The position numbers were made by a program, and so were the translations under genes. The notes beneath the pieces are model-generated. The model had not been told where the DNA came from. It worked only from the letters and a program-made list of their open reading frames with translations, and did not search any database. Shown here in pieces: positions 11,921 through 25,000 of a DNA stretch of 64,000 nt (position 1 is its first letter; each line of letters opens with the position of its first letter). Location of the stretch: NCBI RefSeq assembly GCF_041381155.1, contig NC_091135.1:49736086-49800085 (forward strand). The letters are read 5' to 3'. The DNA is from Argopecten irradians. Lineage: Eukaryota; Mollusca; Bivalvia; Pectinida; Pectinidae.

Positions 11921-12147
11921 CACAAAAGATATGTTGACAAAATGACACTTATTGAGGTCAAAGTCACAGCTGTCTAATGGCCGTCTGCCTTTGATAGGTA
12001 ATACAATTTGTACCAACATGATAAGTACGGAAAGAGCATCGTCCTGATAATTTCGTCGTCAAAGGTTTGATGGTTATTGTCTTGGTTGGTGAATATAGCG
12101 CTAAATTATACTAGTTACACAAATCAACTTATAATAACTACTGATTT

Positions 12148-14481
12148 TTATTGAGCTTCTTCTGAGTTAAGTTTTTGCCTTCTGATATTTCTTTGTTTTT
12201 GTTCTTGACAGTGAATTTTATAAGCGTCAAACTCGTACACACAAATATCATCCAGCCAGCGGACAACCACCTTCTCCCCATCAACTTCAAGACCTTGCTG
12301 AAGTAACTTCCGACAGTCTTCTAATGACGTCATTGTGATGATCCAGCGACTTCCGGTCCCCACCATCACCCCTGCCCTGATTGACACGGGGTCGTACTGT
12401 ATCGCTGCCACTTTGAGTCCACTTTGCCTCTCGACCCATTTTTTCACTGCGGCATGCGATCTCGTATCATCACGTAGACTAAAACACAAAGACAATGGTT
12501 GTTCCATGGGGAATGTTCGCCTCATATACATGGTCGGGAATATACGCTTGTCGTATCTAACTTTCTGTTTTATGTCGTCAATGAGCGATATCGTTTTCTC
12601 ACTGACCAAGTGACCATTAGCGCACCTGAAAAAAATGTGCGTATCAAATAAAACAAACGGGATGACAAACAATCTGCACGGAAAACTTCTTGTCGATGTC
12701 AGAAACATATATGTCAGGGATCTGAGAATTAGTTAAAGATTATATAATTATGGACCCACCAGAGTGTCCTTAGACCATTTTTGGGCGTTTTAGGGGTCTA
12801 GATCAAAAATCGGTAAAAAACATACATGGTACTATATAATATACGTTAGGGTGGGTCCATTATTATATAATCTCTAACTAATTCTCAGTGATCATAAAAT
12901 GTCAAAATAGTGTATTGTTTTGGAAGCTATAGGATCCTGATAATTCAATGGTTAAATTCTTCAAGGATTTCCGTATGAAAAAAAATGACTGATAATAGAT
13001 GATACTTACTCTTCTTCTTCGGAGTGATTACACTCTACATTTAGCGTCCTTCCGTGGGGTATGTGAAGCCGTACAGAGTTTTGCATCATGGGGTTGCTCG
13101 ACCTATCTGTGGAGTCGTACTTCGGTACTATTGGACTCGAAGATCTTGGGGTAGGTGTGACTTTAGTGGGTGCCGCAATGAACCTCCGTCTAAAACCCAA
13201 CTCCTCCAATCTTCCGTATGACTTCTCATCGAAACCGTACTTGGCGGGAATGCTTTTGTTTTCAGACTCCTTGGATCTGTTTGCCATATTGCCTCGCCGC
13301 GACAGAAGTTTCGTTGGTTTACTTATGATCTATTGGTGTATATAATGTATATTAAAAACAAAAGTGGTTCTGGTTGGTAACATATTAAGCATTGTTTCAA
13401 AGTGTTTTAGTTTGCACTAAAAGATCGCTGATATAACTTTGATCGGATTCGCATATACTCATTAACACGGAGAAGCGTTCGACATCATATTTTCTTAAAT
13501 GGTTTGAAGCCTGTGGTATCATTAAGCAAGGGAAAAACAGAAAATTATGTCGAACGAATATTTTGTTTTAAGATTGAAATAAAAATAGTCTTCACGTTAA
13601 AACTGAAAATTATCCAAACCAACCCGATATATAAACGTATGTGGGAGAACATCCCCCATTACTGGAGAGTATTTGATCTTTGCTGTACAGTCCCCAATAC
13701 TCTGGAGAATCAAGTACTGTGGTCTTATGGTATCATTATTACTGCGGTTACATAATTATGCAGGAAATACATGTTGCCCAATATCGTAGATCGTGTAAGG
13801 CCACTTCTTTACTATAGTCGAACACGATCTGACCTGACCGCTAAATTACGGCACTGCATCCGGCTTATAACACGATACAGTAGCTCGCAGATGCTGACAG
13901 TATGCTTCGATTTGCATAACCAGATAGAATTCTGCCACTTCATACTTTTGAGCGCGAAAACTAGCAGTGATTGGCTATGGTATCAGGGTGTAGATACACG
14001 GCGCCATGTAACAAACATGTCGCATCAGCCATAGTGGTGCAAAGCAAAGTAGACTAAATATATCTAAACATACAGCTGTAGGTATTTTACTTTTTTAGCC
14101 TACCTGTGGAGGGGGAGGTTTTTCCTCTGGTGATTCACAGTCAATCGATGTTGCCGTAAGCACGTCTTCAGAAACATTATTATGTTGGGATATGATTTGC
14201 CAACGAAAGCGCCTGGTTTCCTGATCAAAGAACATGTTGCCCCTGTATCCCTGGAGAATTATTTGTTGTGGTGCAGTCCCTGGACATGACCGCGGACCTG
14301 GTTGGCCTTTTTGGAAAGTCGGCGTACTTCCAGCTGTTTGTAGTGTTGGTTTGTTCGTATTTTCAGAACCAGATCGTTTCAAATGCGACATGGACGAATA
14401 AAGGCGTCTTGCAAGGATGTGGTCAGATACATCTGCGGTCTTCAAAATCATGGCTTGACTGGCAGTAGGCATTGTATTCAT
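12148..14481 (-). CDS. Uncharacterised protein, possible C-terminal RRM-like fold, three exons
   Basis: Exons on the minus strand are 14481-14104, 13329-13010 and 12625-12148, with GT/AG borders and phases that agree, giving 391 residues. I do not recognise the family. Residues 1-126 are low in hydrophobics and end PPPPQ. Exon 2 holds AKYGFDEKSYGRLEELGF, a Ser/Pro-rich stretch and an acidic SEEEE end. Exon 3 has an alternating pattern that fits beta-alpha-beta-beta-alpha-beta: PLSLCFSLRD, then a helix RSHAAVKKWVERQSG, KVAAIQYD, RWIITMTSLEDCRKLLQQG and EKVVVRWLDD, then a basic helical tail. This resembles an RRM, but the aromatic RNP residues are not clear, so RNA binding is a guess. Exon 2 could begin at another AG. 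A CRE-like site lies about 100 bp upstream of the start. Confidence 0.7.
12722..12888. repeat. Foldback MITE (GGACCCACC family), copy 1
   Basis: Left arm GAGAATTAGTTAAAGATTAT and right arm (reverse complement) GAGAATTAGTTAGAGATTAT pair, then both arms reach ATGGACCCACC or a variant. It lies in intron 2 of the preceding gene. A second copy is at 16340-16502. Confidence 0.8.
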
Positions 14482-14548
14482 ATATTTATCTGTTGAAAAC
14501 GATACAACTTCGGCTTGACAATGCCTTCGATTTCCCGGCTGTGTGCAT

Positions 14549-14585
14549 TACGTCATAATATTTGACGTAAACATCGATGACGTCA
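14549..14585. promoter_or_regulatory. CRE-like cluster upstream of the 14481 start
   Basis: A full TGACGTCA lies at 14578-14585, with TTACGTCA at 14549-14556 and TTGACGTAA at 14562-14570, all within 110 bp of the minus-strand start codon at 14481. This spacing fits a CREB/ATF-responsive promoter. The same octamer is also carried by a MITE family in this window, so descent from a repeat is possible. Confidence 0.45.
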
Positions 14586-14599
14586 TAATTAAGCGAAGT

Positions 14600-16009
14600 T
14601 ATGTCCCCTTTCTTTTGCTGATTGCCTTCAGTGGTGTTTGTTGCTTCTGTAGTTCAGTCTCCTCACACTAGTACGAATACCCGACCGCATGCTACATTGT
14701 ACAGTGTTGTACTCTGAGCGCCTATGATTTGATTTGCGTTTATTTTTCTAAGTTTGTGGTCATTTGAAATTTTTTTCTATAAGTTGATGAATTTCCTTGA
14801 AGCAAAACATGTTGTGGTTCTCGGAAACTGAAAGACGGACTTTTAAAGTTAAGCATGCAAGGCGGTTCTATTTTAAATGTTTTAACATAATTTTAAATTA
14901 CTAAGTACGATTATGTCTAATAGATCTTGTCTACTGTATATGATTAGATCTACTGAATTCTGTAATAAATAAACAGGATATTCTATATACTCTTATTGTT
15001 TTATAATGATAAATAACATCATTTTCCGTTATGTTTTAATATAACCCAAGTTGTTTACAGTCTGTATGTGAGCTAGGCTTGCCATACGGTGTATGAGTGT
15101 ATGACATATCCATCATTGCTACTATCTCCCGCGGGCAACTGCGGCGGAACCGTCGGTCGCAATACACACTAAATGTAAGTTTGACCAATACTTTCCTTAT
15201 CCAGTAAAACTACAGGTAATTACCAAACTACCATCGTCCCACCAAGTTGAAAATAAGCGATGGTGAGATTTTCATTTGGGAACTTAGATGATTTTAAAAT
15301 GATGCCAAATATTTGAGAATATTATACGCCGTCATTAGCACTCGAGTTTTATGTCTGGATATCGTCCGCCTTGTCATAACTTATTAATGATTTTTGTACA
15401 GTAATTCATATCTGTGGCTGCTGATGAACAGACATGACGTCCGAGAGGCGGTGACAAATTGGCAACAAATGACATGGATGCTGGACATAACGAATGGAAA
15501 TGAGTCGTCTGCTAGGCCATTATGGTAAGTTCATATTTCACTACAGTGAAATATACACGGTCGGGTAATGTAAGCCTTATAAAGGGTGAAATACCATAGC
15601 CTAAAACTAGTTGTCCAAATTCCCTTCGGCACTGAACATGATGGCTTCTCCGTTCCTAGTCTGAAACAAAGTATAGAATACCACACTATCAAACCATAGA
15701 AGGCATCTATATTGATAATGATAAGTTTTGAAATTGATTTTATACCCTAATTGTATAACCGTGAACAATAAGAAATCACAAGATCTTTGCTCAATAAAAG
15801 TAATGCTTTTTAACTTGCAAAGTCAACTTAATTTAAGTATGAAAACAGTTTTAAAAATTCAAACTTTAAAGACTGAAAACAACAATTAGTCGCAATTTCA
15901 TAAACTATACATATCCAACCTTGAAGTCCAATAGCTCTAGACTTTGAGACTGTGTTGACGAGTGTAGTGTCTGTGTATCATAATATATAGGCCTAAGTGT
16001 TGGTGGGTA
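14600..16009. other. Intergenic DNA
   Basis: No gene can be supported. A donor-like ATGGTAAGTTC at 15523-15533 follows a short open stretch and might be a first exon of the tyrosinase gene, but the phase does not fit the next visible exon. Confidence 0.4.
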
Positions 16010-16310
16010 ACCGTCATCCTCGTTACTTCAAGGGTTACTATCACTGTCGTTATATCCTTCCCAGGCTATGCCATATCAAAACTGAAGGCACTAGGCCTAT
16101 ATGCGACAAAAAATATTAGGTAGTTTGGTTCACTGTTGTACATCCGAAGAATAGAATAATCACTGTGTTGTAAGCTTCAAATGAAGTCTCCACAGGCTAG
16201 CGATTGTATTTTTTCTCCGGAATTGCCTATTTATTTCACTATGAGATAGTCCAGGGGTTGATATAACGAGAGTGACACTAACCCCTAGAGTATCAAGATT
16301 GTGAAACCGC
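16010..16310. repeat. Foldback element (GGGTTACTATCACT family), copy 1
   Basis: The left arm (AAGGGTTACTATCACTGTCG) pairs with the right arm read in reverse (GGGGTTAGTGTCACTCTCG), followed in both by TTATAT. Related sequence occurs at 20760-21050 and near 57318-57375. Borders are approximate. Confidence 0.55.
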
Positions 16311-16339
16311 GCGATCCATTGGTTCGTACCACAGGGATC

Positions 16340-16502
16340 TAGGAATTAGTTATAGAGTATAATCATGGACCCACCAGAGATCCATGATTATACATTCCAT
16401 GTAGAGTGTGATTTTTATCGTTTTTTGATCTAGACCTCTGAAACGTCCAAAATGGTCGCACGGCACTCTGGTGGGTCCAACATTATATAATCTATATACT
16501 CC
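16340..16502. repeat. Foldback MITE (GGACCCACC family), copy 2
   Basis: Arms GGAATTAGTTATAGAGTATA and, at the right, CTCTGGTGGGTCC with ATTATATAATCTATA. Same family as 12722-12888, more diverged. Confidence 0.7.
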
Positions 16503-16689
16503 GGCCTTCCAAATGTGACGTGAATTCGAACCACGTGGTCCAGTTGACAGAAAACCGGGCTCGTTCCTTAACCTTCAAATAACATTAGCATTTTCAAAAA
16601 TTCTCTGAAAACTATTGACCATATCTTCTCTCCTTTCTGTAGCATCGGCGACCGCAAAATTAGTATTATTCATAACAAGTTCAGGCACC

Positions 16690-17395
16690 AGTGTAGTTCT
16701 TTAAATTAGTGAATCTTGCAGAAATTCCGAGCTGTTTATGTGGACATTTATGTGAGAATGCTTATCATTTTTTCTTTGAGTGTGTCCGTTTTGATATCTA
16801 AAGAAACATTTTAGTTCAGAAATTAAATGATTTAAATCTGAATATTCCAATATATCATGACTTCCTGTTATTTGGTAGCCAAGTACTATCTTCAAATACT
16901 AATTCGGAACTATTTATATGTGTTCAACATTTTATGAAGGGCAGCAACAGGTTTTGAGAAATCAATAATGGCCATTGTGATTTGAAATAGAATATTTACC
17001 TAACTTATGGCTTGTTTGTTACACAGTAAGTCAGTTTATGCTTTATACCACTGTTGCTTGCATTGTTTTGCCCATTATATATTTATTTTTTGTCCATCCA
17101 TAATAAAATTGTAATGCCCTATCTCTCCCCCCACCCCACACTCTTTCTCTCTCCCTCTCTCTAAAAAAATATATACATATTTATTCATTATCATATTCAT
17201 ATTTTATAAAAAAATTGTCCACGCGGTTGGAATTAATTCATTGTCCCATATTTATTCATTATCTAACTTTTATATGTAATTTGTAATTATTTATATGTCA
17301 TTGTTGTTGGGAGAGGCTTTTATATTAAGTAGTGATAACTTGTGGCTAATCCTGTTGTAATTGTTTTTGCAATAAAATACGTTTAAACTGAACAA
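16690..17395 (+). pseudogene. Decayed LINE 3' end
   Basis: From 16739 the plus strand reads CGHLCENAYHFFFECVRFDI, a Cys/His block (C-x3-C-x4-H-x4-C) of the kind found at the C terminus of CR1/L2-like LINE polyproteins. One in-frame TAA follows (probably from CAA), then the same frame continues RNILVQKLNDLNLNIPIYHD to FMKGSNRF and a stop near 16955. The AT-rich remainder, with a CT-rich run at 17124-17162 and AATAAAA at 17371, looks like its 3' UTR. No RT domain is attached, so this is a 5'-truncated insertion, as is usual for LINEs. Confidence 0.6.
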
Positions 17396-17554
17396 AATAA
17401 CGAGATAACAGTTTTCTAGTTTGAGTTTCCCTTGGCTCTGACGCTAGACTTTGGCATTCCGAAAAATAGCTCTCCCAAATCAGTCGAATGTAAGTTGAAA
17501 TTTACGAAGTGTTTTCACATTTCGGCATCTATGCACATATTTCGTATTTAACAG

Positions 17555-20396
17555 CTCGTCTCTATCAACCCAAACCTTGCGTGGACTGTGGCGATCTCTC
17601 TATCCATGGCCTCCGCCGCCTTCATTCGTCCGGTCATTTATCCGAATGGCACAATAGGAGTCGATGTCATACAGACAGGAGACCGAATAGTCATTCCCGG
17701 AGATTCCAATAATCCGGAAGAAGACGAAATCGACATGGGCGCCTTCGAATTCCCGCTGACAAAAGAAGATATTGCTTGGCTAAGCTCTCTACTGCATCTT
17801 CCAGAAAAGGGAGAAATACGGACTAGAAAAGAATATCGTGTTCTGACGGATACAGAAAGACAGGAATTTCATCTGGCACTCAATATTCTAAAAAATGACA
17901 CGGTAAGCTATGCTGGTTTGACCTTTTATGTCCCGATTTGCCTCTGGTCTGCTCCTCGCACCGTATGTATATTATGCTCAGGGTGCCTAATTCTGATGTC
18001 GGTTTGAGAAAATTCTAACTTCTATAAGTGCATGTGGTGAGAATGTGTTTTGCGATGATGTGGTATGTTTTCCCCTATAATCGCTGACTGTGCCGGACTG
18101 ATGTGAGCTTTAACTTATACATTTCCAGAGGCACAAAACTTTCAAATGGAAAATGGTAAGCCATGGGATTAAGTTATAATTTATGAAATTTATTGGGAAA
18201 CTTAGTTTGTGTGCCGTCAATTTGGAGTCATGCCAATGTGTCCTATGGGAAGACGGTCATTTTTATACCATATATAGATATGCTTTATCTGCATGACATT
18301 ATTATGTGTTTCAGTCTGTAAGTCTCAACAAATATGATCTTTTGGCAAACATCCATTCTCGATCGTCTGCTAACAAAGCTGCGCACGCAGGTCCAGGATT
18401 CCTTGGCTGGCACCGAGTCTTCCTGCTGATGTAAGTTGATGGACAAAGTTATGCAAACCAATCCAAAACCGTTATTACAATAATAATACATGAACAACGG
18501 AACAATGTACATTCCTTATTGCAGAATAGTTTTATGGTGCTATTGGATAGGCAAAAAATGGTATTTTTCATAACATCCGTTCCCGTTTGCAATAGATAAT
18601 TATTAAAAACATATGCAGTGTGCAGAAATATTTGCAAATAAAACTTCTTTCTACCTTTTATCACGAAATACTAGCATGAAAATGGTATACGAAAGTAAAC
18701 GTATTATAACGCAAACTATTCTAGTCTTTAATATTGTTTTGGTGTTTTTGTCACCATATGTGAAGAGAAATCACGTTTACGAAGACCACCATTTGATTGT
18801 CTAAGGTTAGAAACTCGTGCATGATACGGTAAATAAACCGTTTACATATGTAAATAAACAAACGCATACATCTCTCAAAGATTGAAACCGATACCCGGAG
18901 ACATGACCCGAAAACAATAGACTCGTGGAAAAGAGTGATATATCCGATAGCAACTTTATTTATTTATAATTATAATGGAATGACAGTTACGGATTTGTTT
19001 ATGGCATGTGAGGACATGAACTCGGTATGACGGCACCACTGGCTAATTGTTTGTAACTCTCAATAATTAACCAAGAAGGATGAGTTTGTATCAAGTCCAT
19101 CAACTTTGCTAGTCAAGGGTATTCAGTTTCAGAGAGAGTATCGTACTTAATACCAATGCCAAGGGAAGTTGTAATTCCATATCATGTTACAACACATATA
19201 ATACATGTAACTGCTTAAAAATGCGGAGATGTTGCGATAGGCATTGGAAATTGGGACTTTTTTCAAAACACAATTGTATTGCGATTTACCTGCCGAGAGA
19301 CAATGATTAATAGGAAAATATCAGAACACCAAAGTACACTTAGGTAAAAATACTCTAGGGGAATGTAGCTATTAACAATTAACTTTACAAAGTTGTCTGA
19401 CAGCGTTTTTTTTAAATGATATGACCTATGTGTTTCAGGATTGAGAACGCTTTGCGGCAGGCGTGTCCTAACGTCACCGTACCGTATTGGGATGTCACGC
19501 TTGACCAACGACTGGACAAACCTTACGAATCGGTCATCTGGTCCAAAGATTTTCTTGGGTCCGGTCATGGTCTAGTTACCGATGGACCATTTAACCAGTG
19601 GGGAACTCCATTTGGCTTTGGTCATTTGCAGCGTCTGATAGCAGCACAAGGGCGACTGATGGCTGACTCGGATGTCAAAAAGATTCTTTCTCTTAGAAAA
19701 TTAGGCGACATCAGCTATTTCTCCGCCAGTGCAGACTCTAACCTAGAAGCACTGCACAACAGAGTACATGTGTGGGTCGGGGGTCAAATGAGGAAAATTG
19801 AAATCGGAGCGTTTGACCCGACATTTTATATTCTTCATTCGTTCGTTGACAAAATTTGGGAAGATTTCCGGTCAATCCAGAGGAGAGAAGGTATTGATCC
19901 ACAAAAGGATTATCCACAGTTTTACGGAAGGACTGGTCATGCACCTTTAGCACCCTTGGGACTAGGGAGTCTGGTTGTATTAGACGGTATAAGCGATATC
20001 TGGGGTCAGAGAGTCCAATATCGACCCCAACCCACGTGCAAAGACACGACCTCAAACTTAGTGTGTGGTTCTCCCTATTTAAGATGTAATTCGGAATACA
20101 AGTGCGTTTCTGTTTATAAAACAGAAGCAAGCGCTTTGACTTTTACCTCAGATCATCGCAAGAGCCCAACCAACCATTACAATAACACAATGAATTGGGA
20201 AAATACCACTACATTTACTTCAGCTCCTAACTACTCTCCTTCTATCGATAGTACTACTACTTCATCAGTTGTGAACCCTGATTCTACTTCACAGAGGTCT
20301 ATAAATAAGACAGCACGTAGCTATCTATCATATCTAACCATCTACAACATGTACATCCATAGATTCAACATATCGAGTCATCAAACATCCATTTGA
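17555..20396 (+). CDS. Tyrosinase (type-3 copper monooxygenase), 5' exon not seen
   Basis: Exons 17555-17902, 18315-18430 and 19439-20396 join in phase and give about 473 residues to a TGA. Tyrosinase oxidises phenols to quinones; in bivalves the expanded family serves shell, periostracum and pigment, so a secreted mantle enzyme is likely. Exon 1 starts with a signal-like stretch (LAWTVAISLSMASA); a stop lies just upstream at 17549, so the true Met is probably on an unseen exon, or else the ATG at 17606 is used. Exon 2 has the CuA motif IHSRSS...AAHAGPGFLGWHRVF. Exon 3 has CuB LHNRVHVWVGGQM and DPTFYILHSFVDKIW: the His that normally precedes the third CuB ligand is Leu here, while the ligand His itself is kept. 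The tail is Cys-bearing, then Ser/Thr/Asn-rich. All copper ligands are present, so activity is expected. Confidence 0.9.
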
Positions 20397-20531
20397 ATGT
20401 ACCCAAACTCCTTTAGACCGTCAGTAACAATACATTGTGAATTTTCATATTTTCATGTCTTGCTTGGTGCTTCTGGTATGGGTGGTTGCTTGGAAATCCT
20501 ATCCAATTTTTCCCCCTTATCTCATTCTGTA

Positions 20532-20686
20532 TGTTACACAGTTATCTGTCCTTCAGTGTAGGTATTATGGATGATTATACATGCTTAACATCACACCTTT
20601 CAGAGAAAATGATACGAGTTTGCTTACCAAATAATGGCGTCACAATGGATACCTACCCGCAAGGGAGGTAACTCTGTGATATAGAT
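20532..20686. repeat. CRE-family palindromic MITE, degraded copy
   Basis: Left arm ACACAGTTATCTGTCC and AGTGTAGGTAT; right arm GGATACCTACCCGC and GGTAACTCTGTGATAT. The same arms occur in the copies at 39985 and 63535. The internal CRE is lost here. Confidence 0.65.
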
Positions 20687-20759
20687 CAATTGGGCACAGC
20701 AAAGTAAAACTATCTATAGGTAATCTTTTTCACACTTTGATATTCCGAAGGCTATTATC

Positions 20760-21050
20760 GCCATCATAATACCCACCCGTGGACCATGGCATAGTTTCAG
20801 ACTAATTGGTATGACGTCAACTACGGTGAGTTAAAACTGAAGACTGTGTGTGACAACAGAATAGTGGTACACTGTATGGCTTTGAAGATGGGCATTGCTC
20901 TTTTTACTGTAATCTTCAAACAAAGTCTCCCGGCCTGTGATTGGTGTTTGTTTTTCCCTGAATTGTCTCAGTTTTTCTATAACATGGTCCATGGGAGGGT
21001 ATAACGGAGTGATAGTAACCCCTGGAGTATTGAGGATGATGTTTTAACTT
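20760..21050. repeat. Foldback element (GGGTTACTATCACT family), copy 2
   Basis: The right part reads GGTCCATGGGAGGGTATAAC and AGTAACCCCTGGAGTATTGA, the left part CCCACCCGTGGACCATG. Related to 16010-16310. Borders are approximate. Confidence 0.5.
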
Positions 21051-22063
21051 ACAGATAATCACAGCAAACTTTGACTTTGTAATCATAAAATTAAATTGAA
21101 TAGATTGGTTTCTCAAACAACACATCAATAAGACAACCAAGCTGTTTTAAAGCTGTTCACTATTTTATTTCGTCATGATTATAATATTGTCACCTTGCAC
21201 CATCAAGGAACTGGATAATAAAAAGAAATGTTCAGTGAACATTCAGCACAGTAATGTAAGCACTATTTTCTGTAATGTTTTGCATTATCATTGAAACATA
21301 CAGGACGAATAGCTCATGATTTTCATTGTTTTCTATGTACATTGAACAACAAGTAAGGTATGTCTGTCATACCTCACGATGAGAGTAAACACATAGCTGT
21401 ATGCATTGAGAGAGCAGGAAGGAGTTTAAGTTAAATCACATTCATATTATTGGCGGCATATATGTATTATATAGACAAGTAAACATGTTGGTAATAGCAT
21501 TGTATGAAAAACATATTTAAATTTACAAATTATAGTTATTTGTAAAACATTTCTATAATAATTGTACATTTAAATTTAACACATTTTGGATTCAAATGAA
21601 CACATGCTTGTGAATTGTAACACCTTTATCCAGGCAGTCAATTGACAAAAATGGGGGATGAAAACATTTTCCTTTTCTACTATTCATTTGGTATTCTTCA
21701 CACATTACTTCAGAAATATCTTTCATGCAGTACATACAGACCTACATACACTTATTTATAAGCACTCACATACTGAAAAATGTTTTTAAGGATTCATTAA
21801 AAGCGTTTTGTTTAGAAATTTCACTTTAAAAACATGAATGAAGTCTTCATATGTAGAAGATCTGAGCTTATCAATAAAATGTAACATTTTAAAAACAGTG
21901 TATTAATGTAACCATCCCATATAAAGCCAAGTTCAGCTGTTATTTCAAAATTTTATTACAAGGGTGTAAGCAGCCAAGATCTAAAGAATACCAAGTTATA
22001 AGAATGAAATTTTAAATACTTGTTATTAGATACTATAAGTAATAAGGTAAGGAGTAGACTGTA

Positions 22064-25000
22064 CTAGGGTACACTAGAACTGTCCAAATCTGTTTTGTGT
22101 TCACTTGAGCTTAATCCGTTCATGTTTCTTGTATCTGTTCCATCTTTCAACTCTAGTTCCTGTGCACTGAAGAGTTCCTCAGCCGCTTCTGTATTCTGTC
22201 GTACAAACAGTGTGACGCCGGCCCTGAAGGCTGCAGGGATCGTGATGTGTGATGTGAGCTGGGCACGGTGTCGTGGAATTTGATGTGACAGGGCTGTACA
22301 TGCTTCACGCAACACATTTACTACTTGACCTAAGGAAAAAACACACACTTTTATTTTATGTCAATTTTTTTTAAATAAACTCGGAAAATTGTTTGAATTT
22401 TCCCTCTAATGCTATGATAATTCATAATCACAAAAATGAAAGCATGACATGAAATTGAGCTTTCTCAAATATCAGAGTAAGCTAAAAGCTACCAATAACT
22501 TGATTGCCCATATACTTTTTACTGTAAAGGAACATGGTTCTGAAGACTTACCAAGTACATTAAAGGTCTGCCAGCGTGTATCTCGCTGCTTCAGGAAGTC
22601 ATTCAGAGGAGCCCAGTCCCTAAACCTGTTAACCACATCTTGTCGTCTGATCAACAGAACCGAATCACTGGTCAGCTGATCCATAACAGTCTCCGCAGAC
22701 ACAATCTCTAGTGGATTGGTTAGATACACACCTAGAGAGAGATAGGAATTCCCTGAGTTAATACATATCAATAATGGACCTTTGCTGAGGTCCATATGGT
22801 GTTATATCTCCCGAGGAGAATAATTATTTTAAATTTGATAAGAGCGATATAACACCATATGGACCGAAACAAAGGTCCTTAATTTTCATATTAGATATGT
22901 CTTCAACAAATATAAAAAACAATCTCTAATGTGCATATCTATTATAAGCAACTGGAATGATGCAGTGTTTGTGCAATGAAGTTCACAAAGGAATGTTGAC
23001 ACTTTATGTTTCTAAAAATTGAAACACAGAGTCAATATGCTATATATTGAATGTCACGTGACCATGTATTAGCCAATGAAAAGAGTTGAAAATCAGAGCA
23101 TATCTAATATATAAACAAAACCTTGTCCTTAAAACTAGAGTATTTCAAAGAGGATACTTCAAAATGTGTACTAGATATATGTGTTTGGTTTAACTTTGCT
23201 TAGGCTTCTATTTGGAGTCAGTACCATTTCAAGAAATGCCAGTTTTGAGATGCAGGAAAGCCCTAGTGTAGAAAACTATTGCCCCATGATCAGTAACTGA
23301 GGACTAACTTGTGCACTTCGAACTTTGAACTAGAAGCGGATGGATATTGATCAAATGTTAGAACATATGATAAGCTCCAAACGTGCTGCCCTAAAATGTC
23401 CTCAACAAGTACATATAGAATTTTACCGATCTCCATCTTATGATCATTTGAGAAATAGTAGGGTTTAAATCTTCTCACATAATATGAAGGCCAGTAATCA
23501 GTACATGTCACATAGTAAATCCCAGCAGTAGATCTACTACACTACTCCTAGGTGACTATAGTGACGGAGGGCTTACTGTAAACCAACTCTCTTTCTTGGT
23601 TATTAAATTTTGGGATTCTCATTTTAAAACAAGTTTGTGGAGACTAAAATTTGCAGATTGAAGAATTAAATTGAAATCCCTATCAATAAATATCACATAG
23701 ATGGTAATTCACAATTAAAGATAAACTTTCGTGGATTTACTTTGATCGTGAAAGTAAATTGCCCGTGAAAGAGAGTTGGTTTACAGTATACAGTCAGTGG
23801 ATATCTAGCCCCCACTTCTGGCCAAGGGTTCAAAATGCACATTAGGTATTTGTTACCTATCCTAGATCAGTGCTTTGTATATTCTTGCTACCTTCTGTCA
23901 TTAAATAACCCTGTATATTCTAATTGAATGGCATTACCTTTTGAGCTCACACCATACACCATTTGATGATGCCAGGCATCAGGAATTGTCCATCCTGGCT
24001 TCACACCACGCTGGAGATTTAGTGTAGCAATTGGAACAGCACCTAAATACAAAGTTTACACTTAGTAACATCACATAGGTAAAGTAATGAAAAGAATTAA
24101 AACATTTCATTATTCTAAATACATTTTAGACTTTGATAATATAAACTTTTAATAAAATGTTAATAAAACTGTTGAATTTCACTGATAATTTGTAAGTTCA
24201 TGTATAGCAGAAAAACACTTCAATATCTGGCATTTACAAAGATACAAGTTTTGGATGAAATATGGTTAGTAATGACACAGTTGTCTCCCCTACTTGAGAC
24301 TATACCTAACACCCTAACACTTCTATTTCAAAATGATTACCTTTTTTCATCCAATACCCAAGCCATTTGAGGAGCTCAACTTTGCGAGGTGGATAGAAAT
24401 TGAAGAATCGTCCACGGATTGCTCCTTTGGTTAGTTTTTCAACTCCCTCCAGTAAATTCTCAGCTGTTGTACCTATAATAACAACACTCTCTATATATAG
24501 TAAATAAGGCACATTTCTTGGTCTAACTCCTCAATTAATTAGTTAATCTAACTTGATTCTGTATATTATAATTACAAAATAAACATTTAACTTGGTTTTT
24601 GGTGTAAATAGTTATTTAAATACAAAATGTACATAGAAAGACTGCAGCATTCATAACTGAAATTGGTATACAATCATTAAGCATTCATAATACCCTTGAG
24701 TGACAACTAAACAAACTAAATATTTGTACCTACTATTGCAAAAAGGAAACTCAAATTGAATAGACTTATAAAATTCTGTTATATGACTAGATAAAACATT
24801 TAAGTTGTATCTTCTAACAGTAATCACTAGACTGCTAATGAAAAATACTCCAAAAAAGTGACATTCAAAGATATTGTACATAGAACGATTCACTGGACAA
24901 CATGAAGACACGTTCAATAGTATACTTACCTGCAGCTGATCTAGAAAAGAGGTAGTATGGTATAGGTGCTCCTTCCATCCTCAAATTGGCAAGAATCTGC

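Larger units (their letters stand above)
20397..22063. other. Intergenic DNA between convergent genes
   Basis: It lies between the 3' ends of the tyrosinase (plus) and the C39-like gene (minus), and should hold both 3' UTRs. It contains the two repeats listed at 20532 and 20760; the rest is AT-rich and without a gene. Confidence 0.5.

Noticed and set aside
15420-15530. First exon of the tyrosinase gene ending at ATGGTAAGT
   Set aside because: The phase does not fit the exon starting at 17555 and no signal peptide is encoded.
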